Made by a program: the position numbers and the translations under genes. The notes under the pieces were generated by a model. That model was not told the DNA's origin and did not search any database. It saw only the letters and a list, made by a program, of their open reading frames with translations. A stretch of DNA of 18,018 nt from Acidobacteriaceae bacterium. Its GTDB lineage: Bacteria > Acidobacteriota > Terriglobia > Terriglobales > Acidobacteriaceae. Positions 8,051 to 15,507 of this stretch are shown here, one piece after another. Each line of letters begins with the position of its first letter. Position 1 is the stretch's first letter. The stretch spans positions 1-18,018 of the forward strand of contig JASIJX010000609.1 of the NCBI GenBank assembly GCA_030049955.1, written 5' to 3'.

Positions 8051-9043
8051 TTAGACCTGCTCCAAGCCGACGGACCAGCGCAAAATGGTACGCCACTTGG
8101 CCGTCGAATAGTCAATGCCCTGGCAGTCGCCGAACAGACGCATGGCAGCGAGCAGGGTCAGACGGATGAGCGCGGCCAATCCCATGGTTAAGCGATAGGC
8201 CAAAGCATAGAGATGGCCTCGGTTAACCTGGAAGTAGCGCAGCATCGCCCGGCACATCATGAGTGTAGACCATTGAGAAACTGGCTGGCGGGAGCTGCTA
8301 CGTCCACCGTAGTGAACGATCTTCGCGTCTGCTACATAGTAGCTTGCATACCCCAGTCTTCTGACCTTGAGGTTTAGATCGATATCTTCGCCGTACATGA
8401 AGTAATCCTCTGTCAGCAGATTGGCTTGTTCAAGAACGCTTCGGCGCAGCATCATACAGGCGCCGGGGATGACATCGACCTTCAGCGGTCCAGAGGTCTT
8501 CAAGAAGAGCGGAGCGATGTTCCACAGGGACAGCGAGGGAAAGCGCAGGCGAAGCGACTCGGCCGTCAGGAACTGATTCAGGATCGTCGGGAATTTCTGG
8601 ATAGATGTGGTAGAGACACTCAGGTCACCGTTCAGAAGCGTGCCGCCGACGATGCCGGCATCCGGTAGCGATTTGATCTGGCGGAGCAGCAGTCCGACTG
8701 TGGGTCCGACGACCTTTGTGTCTGGATTCAGCAGCAGAATGTACTGTCCGAAAGAATGTCGTATGCCCAGATTGTTCGCACCGGCAAAGCCAAGATTGCG
8801 GTCGTTTCTGACCAGCCTGACAAGGGGGAACCGCTCCGTGAGCCGTTCCAGTCGGTCTTCCGTCGAGGCGTTATCAACAACAACGATTTCATACGGCTCG
8901 CTCGGTGCGTATTTGTAGATGCTGGAGATACAGTCGAGCAGAAAGTCGAGCGAATTCCAGTTCACGCAGATGATAGAGAGCGTGACTGAAGACGGCGCAG
9001 CAGCGGTCGCCATGCATGGCTCTGATATGCCGTGAGAGTTCAT
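8051..9043 (-). CDS. Family 2 glycosyltransferase, rhamnosyltransferase-like
   Basis: The 330-residue product is a GT-A fold family 2 glycosyltransferase: SIICVNWNS at 23-31, VVVDNAST at 54-61, NLGFAGANNLGI at 83-94, LLNPDT at 104-109 (the metal/nucleotide site), VIPGACMMLRR at 191-201 and FMYGEDIDLNLKVRRLGY at 215-232. This pattern is typical of WbbL/rhamnosyltransferase-like enzymes that add a deoxysugar to a lipid-linked acceptor on the cytoplasmic face. The actual donor is not determinable. A C-terminal hydrophobic stretch near 275-300 may be a membrane-associated helix. I chose the ATG at 9043 because it overlaps the previous gene's TGA as ATGA (9040-9043), a standard coupling junction. 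A downstream ATG (residue 11) is an alternative. The longer upstream frame reads through the previous gene and is rejected. Confidence 0.88.
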   Translation of the reverse strand: MNSHGISEPCMATAAAPSSVTLSIICVNWNSLDFLLDCISSIYKYAPSEPYEIVVVDNASTEDRLERLTERFPLVRLVRNDRNLGFAGANNLGIRHSFGQYILLLNPDTKVVGPTVGLLLRQIKSLPDAGIVGGTLLNGDLSVSTTSIQKFPTILNQFLTAESLRLRFPSLSLWNIAPLFLKTSGPLKVDVIPGACMMLRRSVLEQANLLTEDYFMYGEDIDLNLKVRRLGYASYYVADAKIVHYGGRSSSRQPVSQWSTLMMCRAMLRYFQVNRGHLYALAYRLTMGLAALIRLTLLAAMRLFGDCQGIDYSTAKWRTILRWSVGLEQV

Positions 9044-9915
9044 TTCCAGATGGTCTCGCCCCCAAAGAGGCGTGCCAGTTGCTGCTGGCGGAGATAGCGG
9101 ATGACGGAAGGATCGTCCACACGAGGCGCGCGGTGCCAGGCAGCACTGATATAACCGCAGACCAGAGCGAAGGAGCCGAGTACGTACGGCTGGCGGCGCA
9201 GGCGCGCAATCGACTTTGCCGCCAGAAACAACGGATGGTATCCCGTGACGTAATCGATCTTGCCGTCCTTCACGAGGCCGCCCCAACGGCCCCACGAAGC
9301 TCCGGTAAAGCGGTGATGCGTCATATGGATGTCGAAGGAACTCCTGGTGGTCCAGCCAAGCATATTGGCCTTCACTTCATCGACGGTATCTGACCCTGGC
9401 CCGACCCAGAGGCCCCCGATAGCCTCCCAGCAGGCACGCCGGTAGATTTTGACGCCGCCCCGAACATGAAACTGCGGATGGTTTTCGAGCACCCTGCGTC
9501 CCTTCTCATCGTGATAGAGAACACCGCCGCCGATCCCGAGCGCCGCGTCGTTGCGGAACTTGCCAAAGCAGCGCTCGAAGTAGTCGGGCCCGAAGGAAAG
9601 GTCGCCGTCTAGCTTACTCATGAATTCCCAGTCGGAGAATTCGAGGGCGTGATACCCGTCGTAAAACGCCTCAATGATGCCAGCGCCCCATTTACGGTAT
9701 CCGCGGTCTGGTCGATGCACGCCGCGTATCCACGGGTACTGGCGTACGGCATCGTCGATGATCTTCGGTGTGCTATCCTTCGATCCGTCGTTGACAATCA
9801 CCCACTGCAGCGGACGCACAGTTTGCCGCGCCATACTTTCGATGGTGCGGGGCAGGTACGTTTCCTCGTCGCGGACGGGCGTAACAACAACGTAGCGTGT
9901 GTCTGGTCCGGTCAT
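9040..9915 (-). CDS. Family 2 glycosyltransferase
   Basis: The 291-residue product is a second GT-A fold family 2 enzyme, different in style from its neighbour. It begins MTGPDTRYVVVTPVRDEE and has VIVNDGSKD at 39-47, the acidic metal motif KLDGDLSF at 101-108 with D103 and D105, GGGVLYHD at 129-136, and GSDTVDEVKANMLGW at 174-188 in the acceptor/catalytic region. Family members transfer a sugar from a nucleotide donor to a growing lipid-linked glycan at the cytoplasmic face. A weak hydrophobic segment near 240-258 could associate with the membrane. The ATG at 9915 lies 7 bases after the stop of the polymerase/ligase gene; the 32-residue upstream extension overlaps that gene and is proline-rich, so I reject it. 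Donor and acceptor are unknown. Confidence 0.87.
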   Translation of the reverse strand: MTGPDTRYVVVTPVRDEETYLPRTIESMARQTVRPLQWVIVNDGSKDSTPKIIDDAVRQYPWIRGVHRPDRGYRKWGAGIIEAFYDGYHALEFSDWEFMSKLDGDLSFGPDYFERCFGKFRNDAALGIGGGVLYHDEKGRRVLENHPQFHVRGGVKIYRRACWEAIGGLWVGPGSDTVDEVKANMLGWTTRSSFDIHMTHHRFTGASWGRWGGLVKDGKIDYVTGYHPLFLAAKSIARLRRQPYVLGSFALVCGYISAAWHRAPRVDDPSVIRYLRQQQLARLFGGETIWK

Positions 9916-9922
9916 GGGCGGC

Positions 9923-11332
9923 TCAGCCGGCGCATAGATGATAAATCCGACGCGGAAGCGAAGGCTTGGTGGAGGAGGCGGCGCGCTCCGAAGGATCCGG
10001 GACGCGAACATGGACGATTACATTGGGGGGCGTTGCGCCGTGCAGCAGAGGTGCGGTATACGCGCAAATCATCGCAACCATGGCAAACCATGCCACCCTC
10101 ACCTGGTCGAAGTAGTTGACACCGAAGAAGGCAACTACGTGGGCAAAAAGAGCCGAGCCCAGGAGCCAGACGATCCATTCCTGCTGCTTCGACTTCACGC
10201 GCTTTCGGGCCGTGCCAAGTCGGCCGAAGCTTCTGGATACCATCAGAATAAAGAAGATGAGCGCGGCAAGGCCGCCTGCCTCTCCAACAGATACGAACAT
10301 GTTCTGCGCGTCCCACATGTCCCAGCCCCAGGAGGCGGCGTTCGTCGTCCCCATCAGCCACCAACTGTTGAAGTGGTTTACGAATTCATTGATGAGCTCT
10401 GCGCGCTGATAACTGGACGAGGACCCGGTTAGATCGATGTGCGCGATGATGAACCAAACGGGGGCCTTCATCACAAGAGCTAGACCGATGATTGTACCCA
10501 CCAGGCACCTGCGGACGATCTGCATCTTCTTCCGTAGCGGCCAGAAGCAGATCCCCACGACTCCGGCAACCTCGGTCAAAAGGGAAGTGCTCGTCGAGGT
10601 CGTCATCGTCATGACGGTAGCTCCGACGATTCCGGCCGCGGCGAGCCATCGAGCTCTGCGCCACTTCCACAACAGAACAAACAGCGGGATAGTGGTGCCG
10701 GAAAAAGCTCCTGCAGTCAACGGATGCGCGAACGCGGCCGCGCAGCGAATCTTGCCATCCCGAACCTCCGGCGCCATGGGTACGCTGCCGAGCAGGCCGA
10801 AGACGTTGAACATCTTTTCCTGCTCAATGACCATGGCCACCGCAAAGAGCATTGACAGGACTGCACAGCACTTGATAGCCAGGAGGGTTTCCTCTTCGCT
10901 GCGGATTAGCACACGCAGGGCGAAATAGCCGAGCATATAGTCCCACAGATAGCCTAGCTGGTTAATCAGGGCGGAAACGCTCAAATACTGCATCATCGTG
11001 GCCGCCGAAAGGATGGTCATGTAGCACACAGCGGCCGTGTCGATCGAGTTCCAGCCCCCTGCGCATACCGACTTCTGTTTGGGTTCCTTTGAGGTGGCAC
11101 CGCGGATAAAGGCGGCCAGGATCAACAGACGGTTCACGAACAGGTGAACGCCGGCAACGTAGAGTTGCTGGTTCTGCGGAACTAGAAAGATCGTGATCAG
11201 GAGAGGCGCAAGGACGTGCTTGCGCGGCAGAACAAAGATGAGCACGGTGGCCGCCAGCATAGCCACCAGCACGATCGGACTAAGAACTGACTGGTCCGCT
11301 CCACCACCGAACTTTACAGTGTACGGATGCAT
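9923..11332 (-). CDS. O-antigen polymerase/ligase-like membrane protein (Wzy/WaaL type)
   Basis: The 469-residue product is a polytopic membrane protein with about ten to twelve hydrophobic segments. A large polar region between late helices contains YQRAELINEFVNHF, WWLMGTTN and DAQNMFVSVGEAGGLAAL, which resembles the periplasmic loop of O-antigen polymerases and ligases (an arginine-bearing segment, a Gly-containing turn, then a D-x-x-N...E-x-G-type motif before the next helix). AAAFAHPLTAGAFSG in the middle is also common in the family. Wzy would polymerise flipped repeat units and WaaL would attach them to lipid A; the sequence alone does not separate the two, though a Wzx gene in the same cluster favours Wzy. 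I chose the ATG at 11332, 4 bases after the methyltransferase stop; the longer frame overlaps that gene. The cytoplasmic C-terminal tail (about 40 residues) is polar. Confidence 0.82.
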   Translation of the reverse strand: MHPYTVKFGGGADQSVLSPIVLVAMLAATVLIFVLPRKHVLAPLLITIFLVPQNQQLYVAGVHLFVNRLLILAAFIRGATSKEPKQKSVCAGGWNSIDTAAVCYMTILSAATMMQYLSVSALINQLGYLWDYMLGYFALRVLIRSEEETLLAIKCCAVLSMLFAVAMVIEQEKMFNVFGLLGSVPMAPEVRDGKIRCAAAFAHPLTAGAFSGTTIPLFVLLWKWRRARWLAAAGIVGATVMTMTTSTSTSLLTEVAGVVGICFWPLRKKMQIVRRCLVGTIIGLALVMKAPVWFIIAHIDLTGSSSSYQRAELINEFVNHFNSWWLMGTTNAASWGWDMWDAQNMFVSVGEAGGLAALIFFILMVSRSFGRLGTARKRVKSKQQEWIVWLLGSALFAHVVAFFGVNYFDQVRVAWFAMVAMICAYTAPLLHGATPPNVIVHVRVPDPSERAASSTKPSLPRRIYHLCAG

Positions 11333-11336
11333 TGCT

Positions 11337-12263
11337 TTATGGGAGCTGCTTCCTAAACACGCCGTGAATGCTTTCGCCATCTCCGACGAAGGAGGCAATA
11401 CCGGTAATCAGAGGCAGTACCGTCAGGCGAAACAGCTTGCGTGCGGCGCGAAAGGGAAGACCTGGAACCCCGCTCTTCGCCAGCGGGATGCGCGGCCGGC
11501 CGGTGCGGCGGAAAACTTCGTCAACGTAATAGCGGACGCTCTTCTCGAAAAAAAGCTCGCGTTCGGTGGTCAGCGATACTGCCTCCAGACCGACCGCCCG
11601 CGCCACGCTGCCGAGAGAAACCGGGGAAAAATGAAACAGGTGCCGAGGCAGCTCCAGCGCATACCAGTATGAGCGGAAGATGCGCGCACCGGCGGAGTCG
11701 ATATTTGGGACATTAACGTAGAAGAAGCCACCAGGCTTGAGCCAGTCGGCCACTTTTCGCAGCACAGTCTGGGGTTCGTACAGATGTTCGAAGACGTGGA
11801 AGCAGGTAATGACGTCGAAGCTCCCGGGGGCGAATGAAGCATCAAGGATGTCACCGACAAACACCTGCGCTCCAGAGGCAGTCTCCGCCCTCCGGGCGAC
11901 GGGCTCCGACATCTCAATGCCGTACAGTTTCCATGAGGGGCCGGCTATCGCCTGCAGGAACCCGCCCGAGCTGCAGCCTAGATCGAGCAGCGAGCCGCCG
12001 TTCTTGAATTGCGCGATCGCCCGAATGCGTTTTGTCCATCGCTCAGGCGAATCACCAGCGGCCGCGACGGAGCGATCGTAGTCCGGCCCGTAGTGCTCAC
12101 CCATTTGCTCGGGCGGCGGCGGGTCCTTCAGCCACACGAGCTCACAGGAAGAGCAGCGCATCAGCTGATATACCCGCTCGCGGCCGTGGAAGCGATCCCT
12201 GGCCGACAGACACGGATCGCCAGGCTCACCGCACGCAACGCATCGAGGTACAGAAGACAGCAT
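11337..12263 (-). CDS. SAM-dependent methyltransferase with N-terminal zinc ribbon
   Basis: The product is 308 residues from the ATG at 12263. The N-terminus has two CxxC pairs, CVAC at 8-11 and CSSC at 37-40, forming a zinc ribbon. The methyltransferase core follows, with LLDLGCSSGGFL at 92-103 (SAM motif I), YGIEMSEP, DVITCFHVFEHL and LKPGGFFYVNVPN. Proteins of this architecture occur widely in O-antigen and sugar-modification loci, where they methylate sugars or precursors in the cytoplasm; some relatives act on C-3 of deoxysugars. In-frame ATGs also exist at 12287 and 12350, and no start has a convincing Shine-Dalgarno sequence. I prefer the one that begins just before the zinc ribbon, as relatives do. 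It opens the tightly spaced series running through the polymerase and both family 2 glycosyltransferases, and lies downstream of the hairpin-bearing gap. Confidence 0.83.
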   Translation of the reverse strand: MLSSVPRCVACGEPGDPCLSARDRFHGRERVYQLMRCSSCELVWLKDPPPPEQMGEHYGPDYDRSVAAAGDSPERWTKRIRAIAQFKNGGSLLDLGCSSGGFLQAIAGPSWKLYGIEMSEPVARRAETASGAQVFVGDILDASFAPGSFDVITCFHVFEHLYEPQTVLRKVADWLKPGGFFYVNVPNIDSAGARIFRSYWYALELPRHLFHFSPVSLGSVARAVGLEAVSLTTERELFFEKSVRYYVDEVFRRTGRPRIPLAKSGVPGLPFRAARKLFRLTVLPLITGIASFVGDGESIHGVFRKQLP

Positions 12264-12381
12264 TTTGGATCCATGAGGGGTGCGCATAATTGGCTTCGAG
12301 CTCGCATGCTCGGCCGCCTCTGTCAGGTGGCTCAGTGGAATATATCTCATTGAGAGTGTGAAGAAGAGGTTTCACGGACCA

Positions 12382-12405
12382 ATCACCTCAACTGACCGAG
12401 GTGAT
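12382..12405. repeat. Perfect 8-bp inverted repeat with 8-base loop
   Basis: ATCACCTC at 12382-12389 and GAGGTGAT at 12398-12405 are exact reverse complements around the loop AACTGACC. No T-run follows on either strand, so it is not an ordinary intrinsic terminator. It lies 16 bases from a second, longer hairpin. Confidence 0.6.
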
Positions 12406-12420
12406 GACCGCCAGCAGGGG

Positions 12421-12446
12421 ATAGCCTGAACATTTGTTCAGGCTAT
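12421..12446. repeat. Perfect 11-bp inverted repeat with 4-base loop
   Basis: ATAGCCTGAAC at 12421-12431 and GTTCAGGCTAT at 12436-12446 pair perfectly around ATTT. The hairpin is strong and lies 38 bases past the GNAT stop in the direction of transcription. Neither side has the T-tract of a rho-independent terminator. It could slow polymerase, protect the mRNA 3' end, bind a protein as a palindromic operator, or be a dispersed genomic repeat. Confidence 0.65.
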
Positions 12447-12483
12447 TAGAATGACGCCGGATCCGAGGCTGACTAGTCGGCTT

Positions 12484-13671
12484 TTATCCCTTTTTTGCGA
12501 GTCTTCGCCGCCAATGCTTCTTAATTTCTTTGAGTAGCCCTGCGCGTTCCAATAACCATTTCATTGCCTGGTCTGCGCCAACTGCTGACGTTTTGAGCAG
12601 ATTTAGCGACACGCCTCTCCGCGAGGTGGAAAAGATGTAGACATCGGTTTCGCGCCATACTCGATTAGACAATGCCTCCTTGTAATCCGCATGTCCAGTC
12701 GCAAAATCAATCTCCGTCACTCCATCCTCTCCAGCGCAGAATCCCTCTATCACCTTCATCATAAGATACATACCCGGGGAGTATTTCCCAAAGGTATGGT
12801 CAAAACCCAGGCAATCGCTGCCGAAAACAGAGTTATTTATGTCTCCTATCCAGAAGGCAGCTGGCGCTCCACCGATATAGATCACATAGCCACGCAAGCT
12901 ACATTTGGAGGCCAAAAGCGCCAGCCGTCTACGCTCCTGTTCATTATTAATGAATCCGACTCCCAGGCTTCGCTGATAAGAGTTGCGGGCAACCTGTTCT
13001 ACGACAGTGGTCATCCTTTCGATTTCGGAAGGAGCGTTGAAGCACTCTATCTTCACTTCCTTCCCAAGCTGCTTATTCATCCTGGCCCACTGACGATTTC
13101 GCGGGAGCCGTGGAGACAAATGCTGGCGAAACTCTTCTACGGTTTGTGGAAGTGTTGCGGCATAGTGCTTCTGCGTAGTCCGAACATGATCGCGGCTCAG
13201 GATTCCCGGCATCTTCCGAGAGAGCTTGTACATCTCGGAATCTTCCGGAAGAAAATTGAGGTACGCAAGATCCGCCTCCCCCTTGGAAAGGCAGTTTCGA
13301 ATCTCCTGGAGGATCAAAGAGCAATTCTCTGTGCAGGAATTCCCACGCAATGCTCCGTAGACAAAATACAGGGCTTTAATGCGAGGACGAATTCGGAAAT
13401 AACCCACCTTAACTCGGTTGAGACGGCTATCATCTAGCCGCCCGACAAAGATCGAGTTTGTCTCACCGTTGCGAAAAACAGCAATCACATGAGGCCGGAT
13501 GGTTTGACGGTTCTCCCCGAGAAAAGTCAAGTAAGAGTCCAAATCCGACTCGCGAGTCCCCGGGCTCGACTCCCAAAATGGCCGGATTTCTTCTAGGTCA
13601 GCTACCGAGCGCAGCACTCTGACCGTCACTCCACGGTCGCTCGTTGGTTCCACCCCCGCAATGCCAGGCAC
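12484..13671 (-). CDS. GNAT_6/FemAB-like acyltransferase (CelD/BcsL family)
   Basis: The product is 395 residues from a GTG at 13671. The C-terminal half has the GNAT_6 (Acetyltransf_6) pattern: GYVIYIGGAPAAFWIG, then FGKYSPGMYLMMKVIEGF and EIDFATGHADYKEALSNRV at 320-338, where the D-x-x-x-G-x-x-x-YK signature closes the active site. Family members transfer acyl or aminoacyl groups and are common in extracellular-polysaccharide loci, where their substrates are mostly unproven. I chose the GTG at 13671 because GAGGGGAG lies 5 bases upstream and the conserved region starts soon after. A TTG at 13764, two bases beyond the previous gene's stop, would add 31 poorly conserved residues and is the alternative. 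The basic C-terminus (KKHWRRRLAKKG) may contact membrane or nucleic-acid-like polyanions. G+C looks lower than in the central genes. Confidence 0.8.
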   Translation of the reverse strand: MPGIAGVEPTSDRGVTVRVLRSVADLEEIRPFWESSPGTRESDLDSYLTFLGENRQTIRPHVIAVFRNGETNSIFVGRLDDSRLNRVKVGYFRIRPRIKALYFVYGALRGNSCTENCSLILQEIRNCLSKGEADLAYLNFLPEDSEMYKLSRKMPGILSRDHVRTTQKHYAATLPQTVEEFRQHLSPRLPRNRQWARMNKQLGKEVKIECFNAPSEIERMTTVVEQVARNSYQRSLGVGFINNEQERRRLALLASKCSLRGYVIYIGGAPAAFWIGDINNSVFGSDCLGFDHTFGKYSPGMYLMMKVIEGFCAGEDGVTEIDFATGHADYKEALSNRVWRETDVYIFSTSRRGVSLNLLKTSAVGADQAMKWLLERAGLLKEIKKHWRRRLAKKG

Positions 13672-13676
13672 ACGGA

Positions 13677-13684
13677 CTCCCCTC
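13677..13684 (-). promoter_or_regulatory. Ribosome binding site supporting the GNAT GTG start
   Basis: GAGGGGAG on the minus strand lies 5 bases before the GTG at 13671. No comparable site precedes the alternative TTG at 13764. Confidence 0.45.
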
Positions 13685-13766
13685 TCGCCGGAGCTCTGGT
13701 TTACCTGCAGCGCAGGCGCTGCTAGGCTTTCGAGCTCAGCTTCACCCTGAACGATTTTTGACAAAC

Positions 13767-15353
13767 TTATTGCACTACAACGATCCCGGTGAGGTTGGTT
13801 GGCACCCCGGGTGCCTGGCCATACTGATATGCCCCAATGTTTGGTGTGGCGTTCAAAGCGGCAGCCGCCAAGCCAGACGAAAGGGTTACAGTGTGGTTGG
13901 TCGAGTTGTACGCCACCCCGTAATCTGTGGACTTCTGACACGCCGCGTAGGCCAACGAATCCCCGCTCAGCGCGGCACAGTAGGTCGATTGAGTGCTCGT
14001 CCCCTTTCCAACGGTCGGATCCCCAGACGCGGTGGGCGAGTAGGCGAAGGGCTCTGAGGCCGTGTATCCGTCCGTCGTCGCCGTGGTCGGAGACATGGTG
14101 AGGTCGGTAGTTGAGGTCCATGATCCTGCCGTGCTGACGCCGTTGGACGCGCTGGTGATCCAGTGGTTGTTGTCGGTCAGCAACGGATGCGTGTAGGTGG
14201 TCGTCCCGTTATCTTTTACAAGAGCCGTCCCGCCCGAGGTCTGCATGGTGTTGTTGAACAGAACCAGGGTGCCTTGGTTCGAACTGTTTTGGCCCAGGTT
14301 GAAACACGCTCCGCTATCACAGTCGTTGTTGTACACCACGTTGTTGAAGTAGTAATCTGTCTGCGATGTGCCAGGTTCAGGCCACAGACCAACTCCCATA
14401 GCGACGGTAAGACCGGCGTTCCGAATCACATTGTTATAAAAGCTGTTAGGCGTTGATGCGCTGGCTTCGCCATTGCACTCGTAGATATTGCCATGCGCCA
14501 CTCCATCTCCGGGTTCATAGGAATACTCGACCAAGTTGTCGTGGAACGTGTGGCAGTTCCCTCCGAGCAGGTTGGCGGTATAGCGAATGACGGAATCATG
14601 GATGTCATAGACGGCATTAAAATCGGCTGCAATACCAGCAGGATCGGAATCGCTCCCGTCGATCACTACCTGATAGAGAACTTCCTGCCCCTGTGATGCG
14701 CCTACAAAAACGTTGCTGTCAAAACAGTAGCTTCCGCAAGACCAGGCCAGGTGGGTCCAGCCGTGGGCGTAGATGTTCTCGTATTCCTCCGGCCCGGTAT
14801 CGCCCACCACGATATATGCGTCCCCTCCATAACTCACCGAGGACGAGGCTTGGCAGTAACCCGTCATCTCGAAGTTGTCGAAGGTGTGATACTCGGTGCC
14901 GTTGAAACTTACCAACTGGTTCTCCGAGCCTGTCGTGTAAGTGCAGGATGAAACGGCCACAGTGCTGGTAGGGTTGTCGCCGGTCAGAATGGGACGTGTC
15001 CAGGAACTTCCCGAGTACCAAGTCTGATCGACGCCGATGTAGATGTAGCTTGAGCTTGTTCCGTTCCATGTCCAAGTCCAAGTTCCCCCCGTGTATGGAC
15101 TCGCGGAAGAGTTTCCGAAATGCCACGTATCCCCGCCCCGAAAAATGAATTGGTCTCCGGGATTTGGCGTCACCGAAGCACAGGTTGCCGCGCATGTTGG
15201 CATGCCCGGTGCATGGAGCCAGGGGCTACTCATCGAGGTGCCGCTATTCGAATCCGATCCAGACGCGGCAATGTAATAGGTCGTACCAAATGCGTGATCT
15301 GCGAACACTGCCACGCAAACAAACACGAAAACAGCTCTTGCCAAACTTGACAT
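13767..15353 (-). CDS. Secreted right-handed parallel beta-helix protein
   Basis: The 528-residue product starts with a Sec signal peptide (SSLARAVFVFVCVAVFADHAFG, cleavage probably near residue 23). The mature start TTYYIAASGSDSNSGT with SPW is typical of secreted beta-helix proteins. The body is rich in Asn, Gly, Ser, Thr and Tyr, with repeated strand-turn units such as YNNVIRN, YYFNNVVYNN and LFNNTMQ, matching pectate-lyase-like helices. It also has many cysteines, notably in CAATCASV near the N-terminus. The C-terminus has IGAYQYG and a short Pro/Thr linker-like tail. Such proteins bind or cleave polysaccharides in the periplasm or outside the cell; no catalytic residues can be assigned. 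The ATG at 15353 has GGAG 6 bases upstream. Inside a synthesis operon it may be a lyase, epimerase or structural glycan-binding factor, but that is inference. Confidence 0.85.
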   Translation of the reverse strand: MSSLARAVFVFVCVAVFADHAFGTTYYIAASGSDSNSGTSMSSPWLHAPGMPTCAATCASVTPNPGDQFIFRGGDTWHFGNSSASPYTGGTWTWTWNGTSSSYIYIGVDQTWYSGSSWTRPILTGDNPTSTVAVSSCTYTTGSENQLVSFNGTEYHTFDNFEMTGYCQASSSVSYGGDAYIVVGDTGPEEYENIYAHGWTHLAWSCGSYCFDSNVFVGASQGQEVLYQVVIDGSDSDPAGIAADFNAVYDIHDSVIRYTANLLGGNCHTFHDNLVEYSYEPGDGVAHGNIYECNGEASASTPNSFYNNVIRNAGLTVAMGVGLWPEPGTSQTDYYFNNVVYNNDCDSGACFNLGQNSSNQGTLVLFNNTMQTSGGTALVKDNGTTTYTHPLLTDNNHWITSASNGVSTAGSWTSTTDLTMSPTTATTDGYTASEPFAYSPTASGDPTVGKGTSTQSTYCAALSGDSLAYAACQKSTDYGVAYNSTNHTVTLSSGLAAAALNATPNIGAYQYGQAPGVPTNLTGIVVVQ

Positions 15354-15507
15354 GGGGGGCTCCGTTGCTCGCTATAAAGGTACTTCGGCGAATCCCGAGG
15401 TTTTGAATCAGTTTACTCCCTGCTGTTGCCTCGCATAGATCGCAAAGGTACCCGCCAGTTTCCATCCAGTCAAATTCAGTTTTTGTGTGCTGGAAGTAGT
15501 AGTTTAT
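15354..15507. other. Gap between the GT4 gene and the beta-helix gene
   Basis: These 154 bases hold no gene. They contain the candidate promoter and two copies of AAAGGTAC on the plus strand (15376-15383 and 15444-15451, 68 bases apart). I see no intrinsic terminator after the glycosyltransferase stop and no recognisable riboswitch. Confidence 0.5.
15445..15473 (-). promoter_or_regulatory. Candidate sigma-70-type promoter before the beta-helix gene
   Basis: On the minus strand TTGACT (15473-15468, five of six consensus bases) is followed after exactly 17 bases by TACCTT (15450-15445, only three of six consensus bases). Transcription from here would give a leader of roughly 85 bases before the ATG at 15353. 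The -10 box is weak, so this is a candidate only. Confidence 0.3.

Larger units (their letters stand above)
12264..12483. other. Non-coding gap between the GNAT gene and the methyltransferase gene
   Basis: These 220 bases contain the two hairpins listed separately and possibly up to 29 extra codons of the methyltransferase if it starts at 12350. I see no other gene. I could not find a well-spaced -35/-10 pair on the minus strand, although the gap is the natural place for a new transcription start for the downstream series. Confidence 0.5.

Noticed and set aside
9044..9295. Upstream extension of the second family 2 glycosyltransferase
   Set aside because: It runs through the coding region of the preceding glycosyltransferase; the ATGA overlap at 9040-9043 is a better start.
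12421..12446. Strong hairpin as an intrinsic terminator
   Set aside because: No run of T follows the stem on either strand, so it is listed as an inverted repeat instead.
13672..14121. Long N-terminal extension of the GNAT frame into the beta-helix gene
   Set aside because: It overlaps about 350 bases of a well-supported secreted protein gene and its translation looks like random antiframe sequence.
13767..15353. PEP-CTERM or autotransporter anchor at the end of the beta-helix protein
   Set aside because: The C-terminus lacks a PEP motif, a hydrophobic helix with basic tail or a beta-barrel domain.
15354..15507. Cyclic-di-GMP or other riboswitch in the beta-helix leader
   Set aside because: The conserved core sequences of the c-di-GMP-I class are not present, and I found no other known riboswitch consensus.
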